DNA of 64,000 nucleotides from Paraburkholderia sprentiae WSM5005. GTDB lineage: Bacteria; Pseudomonadota; Gammaproteobacteria; Burkholderiales; Burkholderiaceae. Position 1 is the stretch's first letter. The number at the start of each line of letters is the position of its first letter. Positions 8,330-18,424 of this stretch are shown in pieces. The position numbers and the translations under genes are program-made. The notes under the pieces were generated by a model. It was not told the DNA's origin, did no database searches, and was given only the letters and a program-made list of their open reading frames with translations. The stretch is from NCBI RefSeq assembly GCF_001865575.2, contig NZ_CP017561.2:1674001-1738000 (forward strand). Reading direction: 5' to 3'.

Positions 8330-9901
8330 TCATTGCCGTCCGTACGTATCGTCGAAGCGCACGATATCGTCTTCGCCCAGATACGAACCCGACTGCACCT
8401 CGATCATTTCGAGCGGCATCTTGCCCGGGTTTTCCAGGCGATGCGTGACGCCGAGCGGAATATAAGCCGACTCGTTTTCGGACACGATAAAGCGCTCGTC
8501 GCCGCGCGTAACGAGCGCGGTGCCGCGCACCACGATCCAGTGCTCCGCGCGATGATGATGCATCTGCAACGACAGCCGGGCGCCGGGCTTCACGACGATA
8601 CGCTTCACCTGGAAGCGCTCGCCGGTGTCGACGGAATCGTAGTTGCCCCAGGGCCGATGCACCTTGCGATGATTGGCCGCTTCCAGCCCGCCGTCCTCGC
8701 GAATCCGGTTGACGATCTTCTTGACGTCCTGCACGCGCGATTTGTCGGCGACGAGAATCGCATCGGCGGTTTCGACGACGACGAGATCCTGCGTGCCGAC
8801 GCAGGCGATCAGTCGTCCTTCGGAATGCGCGAAGGTCGAGCTCGCGCCTTCGAACATCACGCGGCCGCGGCTCACGTTGCGATCGGCGTCCTTCTCGGAG
8901 ATGTCCCAGATCGCGCCCCAGGAACCGACGTCGGACCAGCCAGCCGCAAGCGGCACCACCACGCCGGATGCGATGCTCTGATCGCCGCCGAGCTTTTCCA
9001 TCACCGCATAGTCGATCGAATTCGACGGCGACGCGCTGAATGCATCGCGCTGCAGGCGCAAGAAGTCGCCGTCGGCCTTGCTGTCCGCGAAGGCCGCCTC
9101 GCATGCCTCCCAAATGGCCGGCTGAAAATGGCGGATCGCCTTGAGCCACGTCGATGCGCGCATGATGAAGATGCCGCTGTTCCACCAGTATTCGCGTGAT
9201 TCGACATAGCGCTGCGCGAGCTCCAGATGGGGCTTTTCGACGAACCGGTCGAGCCGATGCGCTACCAAACCATCCGATGCTTCGGTCTGCGCAGCATCCC
9301 GCGCATCCTCGCGACCGAGCGGCGCGCCGATGCGGATATAGCCGTAACCGGTTTCGGGACGTGTCGGCACGATACCCATCGTGACGATATGGCCGGCCGC
9401 CGCATGCTGGACGCCCGCGGCGACCGCCGCCTGAAAGCCCTCGCCGTCGGTGACCGCGTGATCGGCGGGCATCACGACCATGATGCCGTCTTCGTCCTGC
9501 GCGGCGACGGACAGCGCCGCCACCGTCAACGCGGGCGCGGTGTCACGGCCCACGGGTTCGAGTATCAGCCGGCTCGGCTTGCCGCCGGTGCGCAACTGTT
9601 CGGCCGTCGTGAAGCGCTGTTCTTCATTGGCGACGACCACCAGCTGGCCGGCGAGCGGATAACCGGCTTCGAGCCCGTCGAGACGGCGGGTCGTCGATTG
9701 CAGCAGCGACGCTTCGCCGAGTAGGCCGATCAGCTGCTTCGGATGCTGCTCGCGCGACATCGGCCATAGACGCGTGCCCGAGCCGCCCGCGAGTATCACG
9801 GGATGAACCTTGAGCTTGACGCTGGTTGCGGTGGAAGACATCGGCGAATGGGCGGGTGCGGGCCGGGTGCCGGCGGGCGTGACAGGGGCCGGAGCTGTCA
9901 T
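8330..9901 (-). CDS. bceA: Mannose-1-phosphate guanylyltransferase / mannose-6-phosphate isomerase
   Basis: Bifunctional enzyme (ManC/BceA type) that supplies GDP-D-mannose. The 523-residue product begins with a 30-residue Pro/Ala-rich extension, then the nucleotidyltransferase domain with ILAGGSGTRLWPMSR and the sugar-binding FVEKPHLELA loop. The C-terminal type II isomerase cupin starts at RPWGNYDSVDTGERFQVKRI and has LSLQMHHHRAEHWIVV with the metal-binding histidines. The ATG at 9901 is preceded by GAGGAG. It faces away from bceB across a 558-bp spacer; in cepacian clusters bceA heads the bce-I genes, so here it is inverted or separately promoted. GDP-mannose feeds both mannose and (via Gmd) rhamnose residues. 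Confidence 0.93.
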   Translation of the reverse strand: MTAPAPVTPAGTRPAPAHSPMSSTATSVKLKVHPVILAGGSGTRLWPMSREQHPKQLIGLLGEASLLQSTTRRLDGLEAGYPLAGQLVVVANEEQRFTTAEQLRTGGKPSRLILEPVGRDTAPALTVAALSVAAQDEDGIMVVMPADHAVTDGEGFQAAVAAGVQHAAAGHIVTMGIVPTRPETGYGYIRIGAPLGREDARDAAQTEASDGLVAHRLDRFVEKPHLELAQRYVESREYWWNSGIFIMRASTWLKAIRHFQPAIWEACEAAFADSKADGDFLRLQRDAFSASPSNSIDYAVMEKLGGDQSIASGVVVPLAAGWSDVGSWGAIWDISEKDADRNVSRGRVMFEGASSTFAHSEGRLIACVGTQDLVVVETADAILVADKSRVQDVKKIVNRIREDGGLEAANHRKVHRPWGNYDSVDTGERFQVKRIVVKPGARLSLQMHHHRAEHWIVVRGTALVTRGDERFIVSENESAYIPLGVTHRLENPGKMPLEMIEVQSGSYLGEDDIVRFDDTYGRQ

Positions 9902-10459
9902 GGTGAACTCTCCTCGAGGCTGGATGAATGCGTCGAGTTTTATCACGAAGTCGCGAATCAATAAAATCGCGTTAAATACGATTTCGATAAGCGGCGCATC
10001 GAACTTTATTCGAAACGCAACAAATAACGCCAGGTCGAATTATTTAAAAAAGGAAAATTACACGAAAAAAATCGGCCGGGATTTTTTTGCACTTAATGAT
10101 GCGCAACAATGGGGCGCCGGCATCACGCCCATGGTTGGGGGCGAGCCTGGCGAAAAGCGAAATTGTCCTTGCCGGAACGCTCGAATCGGGCGTTCTGCGG
10201 CCCATGTCCGTCCGCAATGCGGCAAGATGTACCGCATAAAATACATAAAAATTCCGAAATTTTGACCGATACAATTTGAGATTTTTTGTGGTCTTGTCGC
10301 GTGAATTTTAATACCGCTTTATTGAGGGATGTACAAGGGTATTCACTCATTCGGATTCGATGTTTCAGACTTGGCCATTCAGGCTGATGCCAGTCCCATT
10401 CGGCCGCGAGGCAGCTGGGAAATAAAAAGCGCAATGACTGACGAACAGAGGGGCGCCGC
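9902..10459. promoter_or_regulatory. AT-rich divergent promoter region between bceA and bceB
   Basis: 558 bp with unusually AT-rich blocks (about 9950-10090 and 10225-10320) in an otherwise GC-rich locus. It must contain the start sites for bceA (minus) and the bceB-K operon (plus). A TACAAT hexamer at 10270-10275 could be a -10 element for the plus strand, but no good -35 is properly spaced. The long untranslated leader and AT content would suit binding by H-NS-type proteins or activators; no specific operator was identified. Confidence 0.5.
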
Positions 10460-11857
10460 ATGCTGAGCGTTTTAGCGAGAATCATCGACATCGCCATGGT
10501 CGCGCTCGCCGCGGTGCTGGCGGCGGCCGTGCACAGCGGCGCAGTGACGTGGCTCGACGATATGCAAAGCGTGTCGCTCGCGTTCGGCTGCCTGCTCGTG
10601 GTGGTGTTCTTCCCGGCGCTCGGCATCTATCAGTCCTGGCGCGGCAAGCCGCTCTACGATCTGCTGTCGCGCGTCGCGGGCGGCTGGCTATTGGTCGAAG
10701 TGACCGGCGTGCTGATCAGCTTCAGCGTGCACCGCTCGGACAGCCTGTCGCGGCTGTGGCTCGTGTACTGGGCGCTCGCGTCGATCGTGCTGCTGGTCGT
10801 CACGAAGGTCATCGTCTATTCGATCCTGCGCGGGCTGCGCCGCGAAGGCTTCAACCAGCGCGCGGTCGCGATCGTCGGGGGGGCGCCGTACGGCCGCTTC
10901 CTGATCGAACAGATGCGCGGCCGTCCCGAAGCCGGCTTCACGCCCGTCGTCGTGTTCGACGAGGACGGCACGATCAACCCGTACGAAGACCCGGACGCGG
11001 CGCACGCGGTCGCGGGCGTGCCGGTCGAGCGCGACTATCAGCGCATGATCGAACTGGTGCGCCAGCGCGCGATTCGCGAACTGTGGCTCGCGCTGCCGAT
11101 CTCGAAGGAGAGGGCGATCCATCGCTTCGTGATGGACTTGCGCAACGACTTCGTGAACATCCGCTTTATCCCGGACGTCGGCAGCCTGACGCTGTTCAAT
11201 CAGCCGATGGTCGAGCTGCTCGGCGTGCCCGCGATCAACCTGGCCGCCTCGCCGATCACCGATCTGCGCGTGCTCCCCAAGCGCGTCTTCGACAGCGTGT
11301 TCGCGCTCGGCGCGTTGCTCGCGCTGGCGCCGCTGATGCTCGCGATCGCGCTGATGGTGAAGCTCAGTTCGCCGGGGCCGGTGTTTTTCCGCCAGCGGCG
11401 TAAAGGCATCGACGGCCGCGAGTTCGAGATCTACAAGTTCCGCTCGATGAAGGTGCACCAGGAAGCGGCCGGCAAGATCACCCAGGCGACGCGGCGCGAT
11501 CCGCGCATCACCGCGGTCGGCGCGTTCCTGCGCCGTACCAGCCTCGACGAACTGCCGCAATTCATCAACGTGCTGCGCGGCGAGATGTCGGTGGTCGGTC
11601 CTCGTCCGCATGCGCTCGAGCACGACGACATCTACAAGGATCTGGTGAAGGGCTACATGCACCGCTACCGGATCAAGCCGGGCATCACCGGCTGGGCGCA
11701 GATCAACGGTTATCGCGGCGAAACCGATCGCATCGAAAAGATGATGGGCCGCGTGAAGCTCGATCTGTACTACATGCAGCACTGGACCTTCTGGCTCGAC
11801 ATCAAGATCGTCGTGCTGACGCTGTGGAAGGGCTTCGCGGGCAGCAACGCCTATTGA
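10460..11857 (+). CDS. bceB: Undecaprenyl-phosphate glucose phosphotransferase (priming glycosyltransferase)
   Basis: Transfers glucose-1-phosphate from UDP-glucose to undecaprenyl phosphate, starting the repeat unit at the inner face of the cytoplasmic membrane. 465 residues: four N-terminal membrane helices (about 8-130), a Rossmann-like CoA_binding_3 domain (about 135-260, with [16 protein letters not shown]), a fifth membrane segment ([19 protein letters not shown]), and the catalytic bacterial sugar transferase domain with [27 protein letters not shown] and [13 protein letters not shown]. The C-terminal [17 protein letters not shown] is typical of the WbaP/WcaJ/GumD group. It is the first gene of the plus-strand operon. 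Confidence 0.94.
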   Translation: MLSVLARIIDIAMVALAAVLAAAVHSGAVTWLDDMQSVSLAFGCLLVVVFFPALGIYQSWRGKPLYDLLSRVAGGWLLVEVTGVLISFSVHRSDSLSRLWLVYWALASIVLLVVTKVIVYSILRGLRREGFNQRAVAIVGGAPYGRFLIEQMRGRPEAGFTPVVVFDEDGTINPYEDPDAAHAVAGVPVERDYQRMIELVRQRAIRELWLALPISKERAIHRFVMDLRNDFVNIRFIPDVGSLTLFNQPMVELLGVPAINLAASPITDLRVLPKRVFDSVFALGALLALAPLMLAIALMVKLSSPGPVFFRQRRKGIDGREFEIYKFRSMKVHQEAAGKITQATRRDPRITAVGAFLRRTSLDELPQFINVLRGEMSVVGPRPHALEHDDIYKDLVKGYMHRYRIKPGITGWAQINGYRGETDRIEKMMGRVKLDLYYMQHWTFWLDIKIVVLTLWKGFAGSNAY

Positions 11858-11937
11858 ACGCGGAGCGCCGCGCCGTGCCGATGCCTGCGGCGCGCGAGCG
11901 CATTCCTGAATCAACTCCATTTATCGAGGTGCAATCC

Positions 11938-13383
11938 ATGAACCTGACGATCATCGGTAGCGGCTATGTCGGCCTCGTGACTGGCGCGTGTCTGGCCGAC
12001 ATCGGCCACGACGTGTTCTGTCTCGACGTCGACGCGCGCAAGATCGAGGTGCTCAACAACGGCGGCGTGCCGATCCACGAGCCGGGTCTGCAGGAGATCA
12101 TCGCGCGCAATCGCCGCGCGAAGCGCCTGACGTTTTCCACCGACGTCGAGGCCGCGGTCGCGCACGGCGACATCCAGTTCATCGCGGTCGGCACGCCGGC
12201 CGACGAGGACGGTTCCGCCGATCTGCAATACGTGCTCGGGGCCGCGCGCAACATCGGCCGCCATATGAGCGGCTTCAAGGTGATCGTCGATAAATCGACG
12301 GTGCCGGTCGGCACCGCCTCGCGCGTGCGCGAAGTGGTGGCTGCCGAACTGGCCGCGCGCGGCGTCGAGCAGATGTTCTCGGTCGTATCGAATCCGGAGT
12401 TCCTGAAGGAGGGCGCGGCCGTCGACGATTTCACGCGGCCCGATCGCATCGTGCTCGGCTGCGACGAGGACGTGCCCGGCGAAAAGGCGCGCGAACTGAT
12501 GAAGCGCCTGTATGCGCCGTTCAATCGCAATCGCGAGCGCACGCTGTATATGGACGTGCGTTCGGCGGAGTTCACCAAGTACGCGGCCAACGCGATGCTG
12601 GCGACGCGCATCTCGTACATGAACGAGCTCGCGAATCTGGCCGATCGCGTCGGCGCGGACATCGAGGCGGTGCGCCGCGGTATCGGTTCCGATCCGCGTA
12701 TCGGCTACGACTTCCTGTACGCGGGCTGCGGCTATGGCGGCTCGTGTTTTCCGAAGGACGTGCAGGCGCTGATCCGCACCGCAGCCGATCACAGCGCGAA
12801 CCTGCGCATTCTCGAAGCGGTGGAAGCGGTCAACGACGCGCAGAAACAGATCCTCGAGCAGAAGATCGTCGCGCGTCTCGGCGAGGATCTGTCGGACCGC
12901 ACCTTCGGCGTGTGGGGGCTTGCGTTCAAGCCGAACACCGACGACATGCGCGCGGCGCCGAGCCGCGAGCTGATCGCCGGGCTGCTGCGCCGCGGCGCGC
13001 GCGTGAAGGCCTACGACCCGGTCTCGATCGACGAAGCGAAGCGCGTGTTCGCGCTCGATCTGCAGCACGTGCCGCAGCAGCATGCGCGCCTCGCGTTCGT
13101 GAACGAAGAGATGGAGGCGGCGAGCGGCGCCGATGCGCTGGTGATCCTGACCGAATGGAAGGTCTTCAAGAGTCCCGATTTCGATGCGCTCAAGCGCATG
13201 CTGAAGACGCCGTTGATTGTCGATGGCCGCAATCTGTACGAGCCGGACGCGCTGCTCGAACTCGGCATCGAGTATCACGCGATCGGCCGGCGGCATGCGT
13301 TGCGCAATGCGCCGGCGCGGGTCGGCGCGAACGGTTCGATGCGGGCGGCGGCCGTTGCCGCGGCGGCGAACTCCGGCCGCTGA
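11938..13383 (+). CDS. bceC: UDP-glucose 6-dehydrogenase
   Basis: Oxidises UDP-glucose twice with NAD+ to UDP-glucuronic acid, the donor for the glucuronosyl residue of cepacian. 481 residues. It begins with the Rossmann motif [20 protein letters not shown], has the STVPVGT turn, [11 protein letters not shown], the catalytic Cys270 in [14 protein letters not shown], and [16 protein letters not shown] in the C-terminal UDP-binding domain. The ATG at 11938 follows GAGGTG at a proper distance; an in-frame upstream extension into the spacer is unlikely. It lies 80 bp after bceB and 33 bp before bceD, consistent with one operon. The last 35 residues are an Ala-rich tail. Confidence 0.95.
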   Translation: MNLTIIGSGYVGLVTGACLADIGHDVFCLDVDARKIEVLNNGGVPIHEPGLQEIIARNRRAKRLTFSTDVEAAVAHGDIQFIAVGTPADEDGSADLQYVLGAARNIGRHMSGFKVIVDKSTVPVGTASRVREVVAAELAARGVEQMFSVVSNPEFLKEGAAVDDFTRPDRIVLGCDEDVPGEKARELMKRLYAPFNRNRERTLYMDVRSAEFTKYAANAMLATRISYMNELANLADRVGADIEAVRRGIGSDPRIGYDFLYAGCGYGGSCFPKDVQALIRTAADHSANLRILEAVEAVNDAQKQILEQKIVARLGEDLSDRTFGVWGLAFKPNTDDMRAAPSRELIAGLLRRGARVKAYDPVSIDEAKRVFALDLQHVPQQHARLAFVNEEMEAASGADALVILTEWKVFKSPDFDALKRMLKTPLIVDGRNLYEPDALLELGIEYHAIGRRHALRNAPARVGANGSMRAAAVAAAANSGR

Positions 13384-13416
13384 GGCCACTGCGATCGCCG
13401 CGCGAGGGAATCCGCC

Positions 13417-13872
13417 ATGTTCGACAACGTCCTGATCGTCTGCCACGCCAACGTGTGCCGCTCGCCCGCCGCCGAGATGCTGTTCAGGGCACGCCAGGCG
13501 CGTGCGCCGCGCGCCCGCACCGCGCCGATCGCGTTTCATTCGGCGGGCATTCGCGCGGTAAACGGCCACGGCATGGACCCGGTGATGCGGCGCCTGCTCG
13601 AAGAGCACGGCGTCGCCGCCGGCATCCACCACGCGCGGCGCCTCGACCGCTCGCTCGTCCGCGCGGCCGATCTCGTGCTGGTGAGCGAGCGCGCGCAGGT
13701 GAGCGAAGTCGAAGCGCTCGATCCGGCCGCGCGCGGCAAGGTCTATCCGCTCGGCAAGTGGGAAGCCGATTCGGACGTCGCCGATCCGCACGGTGGCGCC
13801 GAAGACGAATACAGGGAGAGTCTCGTGCTCATCGAACATCTGGTCATGGGATGGCTGAAAAAAATATGCTGA
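13417..13872 (+). CDS. bceD: Low-molecular-weight protein-tyrosine phosphatase
   Basis: Dephosphorylates the tyrosine autokinase encoded two genes downstream and so cycles the polymerisation/export complex. 151 residues. The P-loop is CHANVCRSP with nucleophile Cys9 and Arg15 in the C-x5-R arrangement; the general acid is Asp123 in ADPHGG. The order bceC-bceD-bceE-bceF is that of Wzb-Wza-Wzc export modules. The stop codon overlaps the next start (ATGCTGA), pointing to translational coupling with bceE. Confidence 0.94.
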   Translation: MFDNVLIVCHANVCRSPAAEMLFRARQARAPRARTAPIAFHSAGIRAVNGHGMDPVMRRLLEEHGVAAGIHHARRLDRSLVRAADLVLVSERAQVSEVEALDPAARGKVYPLGKWEADSDVADPHGGAEDEYRESLVLIEHLVMGWLKKIC

Positions 13873-15071
13873 AGAAACCCCGCATCGAAAACTCATTCGC
13901 GGGCGTGCGCGCGAAGCTCGCCGCCTCGCTTTTGCTGACGTCTTTTCTGTCGGCCTGCGCGACCGCCCCGGGCAATTATCTCGACACGTCGCGTCTCAAA
14001 GACAACGATCAGGCGCCGAGCGAAACCTATCCGGTGCATCTGATCGACGGCAAGCTGATCGTCGCGCAGGCGCAGGCCGCCGCCGAAAAAATCCAGCCGC
14101 TGCCGCCGTCGGCGCTGCCCGACCCGTCGCGGTACGTGTACCGGCTCGCGCCGCAGGACATTCTCGGCATCACCGTATGGGATCACCCGGAGCTGACCAC
14201 GCCCCAGGGCAGTACGTTGTCCTCGGGCGGCAACACCACGCAGACGATCGCGGGCGCGTTGCAGCAGCCGTATACGGCCGCGCTGCCCGGTCAGGCCGAT
14301 CCGTACGGCCAGACCATCGCCGCCGACGGCACGATCTTCTTCCCGTTCGTCGGCCGCATCCAGGCCGCGGGCAAAACCACGACCGAGCTGCGCGATCAAC
14401 TCGCCGCCGGCCTCGTGCGCTTCATCCGCAATCCGCAAGTCGACGTGCGCGTGCTGTCGTATCGCGGCCAGAAGGTGCAGGTCACGGGCGAGGTGAAGCA
14501 GCCGGGACCGCTCGCGGTCAGCGACGTGCCGCTCACGCTGGTCGACGCGATCACGCGCTCGGGCGGCACCAACCCGGACGCCGACATCCAGCGCGTGCGC
14601 CTCACGCGCAACCATAAGCTCTACGTGCTCAACGCCGATCGCATGCTCGATCAGGGCGACACCACGCAGGACGTGATGCTGCAGAACGGCGACGTGGTCA
14701 ACATCCCTGACCGCACCGACAGCCGCATCTTCGTGATGGGCGAAGTGAAGACGCCGATCCAGGTGCCGATCGCGCGGGGCCGCATGACGATCGCCGACGC
14801 GCTCACGCAAGGGGGCGGCATCCTCAACACCGACGCCAATCCGCGCCAGATCTACGTGATGCGCGGCATGCGCGAGCATCCGACCACGCCTGAGGTGTTC
14901 CGCCTCGACATGACGCAGCCGGACTCGATCATGCTGTCCTCGCAGTTCCAGTTGCAGCCGCTCGACGTCGTGTACGTGGGCACCGCCGCGTCGACCACGT
15001 TCAACCGCGTGTTGCAGCAGGTGCTGCCGAGCGTGCAGACGCTGTTCTATCTGAAGCAGCTGACGCGCTGA
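13866..15071 (+). CDS. bceE: Outer-membrane polysaccharide export lipoprotein (Wza/OPX family)
   Basis: 401 residues. Signal peptide with lipobox LSAC (lipidated Cys31), then a Poly_export/SLBB architecture: YVYRLAPQDILGITVWDHPE near residue 95, the insertion typical of Burkholderia OPX proteins (TLSSGGNTTQT), GTIFFPFVGRIQAAGKTT, then SLBB repeats beginning at VQVTGEVKQPGPLAV and IFVMGEVKTPIQVPI. It forms the outer-membrane channel for the polymer. The start at 13866 overlaps the bceD stop by 7 bp; an in-frame ATG at 13851 would add MAEKN and cannot be excluded. Confidence 0.93.
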   Translation: MLKKPRIENSFAGVRAKLAASLLLTSFLSACATAPGNYLDTSRLKDNDQAPSETYPVHLIDGKLIVAQAQAAAEKIQPLPPSALPDPSRYVYRLAPQDILGITVWDHPELTTPQGSTLSSGGNTTQTIAGALQQPYTAALPGQADPYGQTIAADGTIFFPFVGRIQAAGKTTTELRDQLAAGLVRFIRNPQVDVRVLSYRGQKVQVTGEVKQPGPLAVSDVPLTLVDAITRSGGTNPDADIQRVRLTRNHKLYVLNADRMLDQGDTTQDVMLQNGDVVNIPDRTDSRIFVMGEVKTPIQVPIARGRMTIADALTQGGGILNTDANPRQIYVMRGMREHPTTPEVFRLDMTQPDSIMLSSQFQLQPLDVVYVGTAASTTFNRVLQQVLPSVQTLFYLKQLTR

Positions 15072-15182
15072 ACGTTGGTCTGTAGCGTCCCGCGCCGCTG
15101 TTCTCCGGGCGGCGCGGGACGCGCAACGAAAGCAGAAGTACCGCTGACGCGCAAGCCGAAGCCAACGACACGGGATCGAACA

Positions 15183-17405
15183 GTGAGCAATCAACTCTCT
15201 CCACACATGGCTGGTCCGATCAAGACCGAAGAAGAAGACCTCGTCCTCGGGCAACTGGTGCAGGTGATCCTCGACGACATCTGGTGGCTGCTCGCGATCA
15301 CCGCGATCATCGTCGCGATGGCGGTCGCCTATTGCTACCTCGCCAAGCCGATCTATTCGGCCGATGCGCACGTGCGCGTCGAGCAGTCCGACAATACGTC
15401 GCAGGCGCTGACGCAGACCCAGACGGGCGCCGCGATCACGAGCGGGTCGACCTCGCTGCCGACCGACGCCGAGATCGAAATCATCAAGAGCCGCGGCGTG
15501 GTCGGCCCGGTCGTGCAGCAACTGAAGCTGAACTTCAGCGTCACGCCGAAGACCATGCCGCTGCTCGGCAATATCGCCGCGCGCCTCGCGACGCCGGGCC
15601 AGCCCGCGCGTGCCTGGCTGGGGCTCACGTCGTATGCATGGGGCGGGGAGAACGTCGTGGTCGATTCGATCGACGTGACGCCGTCGCTCGAAGGCGAGAA
15701 GCTGCTGCTGCGAGTGATCGACGCGCAGCACTATGAACTGTTGGCGCCGAACGGCTCGCTGCTGCTGCGCGGCCAGGTCGGCCACGAGGCGCAGGGCGGC
15801 GGCGTGACGATGCGCGTCACCACGCTCGTCGCGCGCCCCGGGCAGGAGTTCACCGTCGTGCGCGCGAACGATCTCGACGCGATCACCGCGTTCCAGTCGG
15901 CGATCACGGTGCAGGAGCAGGGCAAGCAGACCGGCGTGATCCAGATCTCGCTGGAGGACAAGAGCCCGGAACACGCGGCGCTCGTCGCCAATGCGCTCGC
16001 GCAGTCGTATGTGCGCCAGCACGTGTCGAACAAGCAGGCCGACGCGAGCAGGATGCTCGACTTCCTGACGAGCGAGGAGCCGCGCCTGAAGGCCGATCTC
16101 GAACGCGCGGAAGCGGCGCTGACCGCCTATCAACGTCAGTCCGGCTCGATCAACGCGAGCGACGAAGCGAAGGTCTACCTCGAAGGCAGCGTGCAATACG
16201 AGCAGCAGATCGCCGCGTTGCGTCTGCAGATGACGCAGCTCGCCGAGCGCTACGGCGACGATCATCCGACGCTCGTCGCCGCGCGTCAGCAGATGGCCGA
16301 GCTGCAAGCGCAGCGCACCAAATATGCGGACCGTTTCCGCGATCTGCCGGCCACCGAAGTGAAGGCCGTGCAATTGCAGCGCGATGCGAAGGTCGCCGAA
16401 GACATTTACGTGCTGCTGCTCAATCGGGTGCAGGAACTGTCGGTGCAGAAGGCGGGCACGGGCGGCAACGTGCATATCGTCGATGCCGCGCTGCGCCCCG
16501 GCGCACCGGTCAAGCCGAAGAAGATGCTGATCATCTCGGCGGCGGTGATTCTCGGGCTGATCGCGGGCACCGGTTTCGTGTTCCTGCGTCGCAATCTGTT
16601 CAAGGGCATCGACGACCCCGATCACGTCGAGCGCGCATTTCATCTGCCCGTGTTCGGACTCGTGCCGCAAAGCGTCGAACAGGTGCAGCTCGAAAACAGC
16701 TACGCGCGCGGCGGCGAACGGCTGCGTCCGGTGCTCGCGAATGCGCGGCCGAAGGACGTGACGATCGAAAGTCTGCGCAGCCTGCGCACCGCGATGCAGT
16801 TCACGCTGATGGACGCGCGCAACCGCATCGTCATGCTGACGGGCCCGATGGCCGGCGTCGGCAAGAGCTTCCTTAGCGTGAACCTCGCGATGCTGCTCGC
16901 GCATTCGGGCAAGCGCGTGCTGCTGATCGACGGCGACATGCGGCGCGGCGCGCTCGAACGTTACGTGGGCGGCATGCAGGAACACGGCCTGTCCGAGCTG
17001 CTGAGCGGCCAGATCTCGCTGGAGGAAGCGATTCGCGGTTCGAGCGTCGAGGGCCTGAGCTTCATCGCGTGCGGCCGCCGTCCGCCGAATCCGTCCGAGC
17101 TGCTGATGTCGCCGCGTCTGCCGCAGTACCTCGACGGCCTCGCGAAACGCTATGACGTGATCCTGATCGACACGCCGCCGGTGCTCGCGGTGACCGATGC
17201 GTCGATCATCGGTGCGTATGCGGGCTCGACGTTCTTCGTGATGCGCTCGGGCATGCACAGCGAGGTCGAGCTTGCCGATGCGCTCAAGCGCCTGCGCTCG
17301 GCGGGCGTCCACGTGCAGGGCGGGATCTTCAATGGCATGCCGGCGCGCTCGCGGATCGGCTACGACCGCGGCTACGCGGCGACGCAGGAATACCTGAGCA
17401 CCTGA
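15183..17405 (+). CDS. bceF: Tyrosine autokinase / polysaccharide co-polymerase (BY-kinase)
   Basis: 740 residues starting at a GTG. Two membrane helices (about 36-58 and 445-467) bracket a long periplasmic Wzz-like domain with coiled-coil segments; the cytoplasmic part is a bacterial tyrosine kinase with Walker A GPMAGVGKS (Lys561), Walker A' LLIDGDMRRG (Asp583, Asp585) and Walker B ILIDTPP (Asp663). The C-terminal tail carries Tyr727, Tyr731 and Tyr737, a short autophosphorylation cluster. It controls chain length and couples polymerisation to export through BceE, and is reversed by BceD. The length equals that of known BceF proteins; an ATG at 15207 is an alternative start. Confidence 0.94.
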   Translation: MSNQLSPHMAGPIKTEEEDLVLGQLVQVILDDIWWLLAITAIIVAMAVAYCYLAKPIYSADAHVRVEQSDNTSQALTQTQTGAAITSGSTSLPTDAEIEIIKSRGVVGPVVQQLKLNFSVTPKTMPLLGNIAARLATPGQPARAWLGLTSYAWGGENVVVDSIDVTPSLEGEKLLLRVIDAQHYELLAPNGSLLLRGQVGHEAQGGGVTMRVTTLVARPGQEFTVVRANDLDAITAFQSAITVQEQGKQTGVIQISLEDKSPEHAALVANALAQSYVRQHVSNKQADASRMLDFLTSEEPRLKADLERAEAALTAYQRQSGSINASDEAKVYLEGSVQYEQQIAALRLQMTQLAERYGDDHPTLVAARQQMAELQAQRTKYADRFRDLPATEVKAVQLQRDAKVAEDIYVLLLNRVQELSVQKAGTGGNVHIVDAALRPGAPVKPKKMLIISAAVILGLIAGTGFVFLRRNLFKGIDDPDHVERAFHLPVFGLVPQSVEQVQLENSYARGGERLRPVLANARPKDVTIESLRSLRTAMQFTLMDARNRIVMLTGPMAGVGKSFLSVNLAMLLAHSGKRVLLIDGDMRRGALERYVGGMQEHGLSELLSGQISLEEAIRGSSVEGLSFIACGRRPPNPSELLMSPRLPQYLDGLAKRYDVILIDTPPVLAVTDASIIGAYAGSTFFVMRSGMHSEVELADALKRLRSAGVHVQGGIFNGMPARSRIGYDRGYAATQEYLST

Positions 17406-17451
17406 TGCGAGCGACGGAACCCAGCACGAGACGAAGACAGAGGACACCACG

Positions 17452-18375
17452 ATGAAAGTGACGGTACTGGTACCGACTTATCGCCGCCCGGCCGATCTCG
17501 CGCGCTGCCTCGCGGCGCTCGAGCGGCAATCGCGCGCGCCCGACGAAGTAGTCGTGGTCGCGCGCGTCGACGACGACGCGACGCACGCGTGCCTGCGCGA
17601 TCCGTCCACGGGCGGGCGCCTGCCGCTCGTGATCGCGCCGGTGGACGCGCCCGGCCAGGTCGCGGCGCTCAATCGCGGGCTCGATGCCGCGAGCGGCGAC
17701 GTCATCGCCATCACCGACGACGACGCCGCGCCGCGCCGCGACTGGGTCGCGCGTATCGCGGCCGCGTTCGAAGCCGATGCGCGCCTCGGCGCGCTGGGCG
17801 GGCGCGACTGGGTGCACGAAAAAGGCCGCGTGCTCGACGGCGAGCGGCCGCTGGTCGGCAAGGTGACCGCGCACGGCAAGATCATCGGCAACCATCATCT
17901 AGGCGCCGGTGCCGCGCGCGAAGTCGACATCCTGAAGGGCGCCAACATGAGCTACCGGCGCGACGCGGTGCGCACGATCCGCTTCGACGCGCGGCTGCGC
18001 GGCGCGGGCGCGCAGGTGCACAACGACATGGCGTTCAGCCTCGCGGTAAAAAACGCGGGCTGGAAGCTCGTCTACGACCCGCAGGTCGCGGTCGATCATT
18101 TCCCGGCCGAACGTTTCGACGACGACAAACGCGACGCGCAGACGATGGCCGCGCTGCGCAACGCCGCGTTCAACTTCCATCTGATCCTGCGCGACCAGTT
18201 GCCGCCGCTGCGCCGCGAAACCGCGTGGTGGTGGTGGACGCTGGTCGGGACACGGCTTTATCCGGGCCTCACGCACGCGGCGCTCGCGCTGCTATCCAGA
18301 CGGGCGGCGCTACAGCTGTCGCGCTGGCGCGCGGTGCGCGACGGCGCGCACGAGGCGCGTCGCGCGTTGTCGTGA
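17452..18375 (+). CDS. bceG: GT2-family glycosyltransferase of the exopolysaccharide operon
   Basis: 307 residues, GT-A fold. It begins MKVTVLVPTYRRPADLARC, has the donor-binding pair VARVDDDA and the DxD-type metal site ITDDDAAP, and VDILKGANMSYRRDAV in the acceptor region, as in GT2 enzymes. C-terminal residues 240-270 are hydrophobic and may touch the membrane. It adds a sugar to the lipid-linked repeat unit on the cytoplasmic face; which sugar cannot be read from sequence. It starts 46 bp after bceF and 49 bp before bceH. The symbol follows gene order in cepacian clusters. Confidence 0.9.
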   Translation: MKVTVLVPTYRRPADLARCLAALERQSRAPDEVVVVARVDDDATHACLRDPSTGGRLPLVIAPVDAPGQVAALNRGLDAASGDVIAITDDDAAPRRDWVARIAAAFEADARLGALGGRDWVHEKGRVLDGERPLVGKVTAHGKIIGNHHLGAGAAREVDILKGANMSYRRDAVRTIRFDARLRGAGAQVHNDMAFSLAVKNAGWKLVYDPQVAVDHFPAERFDDDKRDAQTMAALRNAAFNFHLILRDQLPPLRRETAWWWWTLVGTRLYPGLTHAALALLSRRAALQLSRWRAVRDGAHEARRALS

Positions 18376-18424
18376 AGCGTATCGACCACGAGGCCTCTTT
18401 CCACCGGCACAGCGGAGCGTCCGC

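Noticed and set aside
9902..10459. Small genes in the bceA/bceB spacer
   Set aside because: The frames there are AT-rich, lack ribosome sites and look random.
13893..17450. Minus-strand open frame of 1185 codons antisense to bceE and bceF
   Set aside because: Mirror of strong GC3 bias in two clearly coding plus-strand genes; composition is Arg/His/Asp-rich shadow with no domain.
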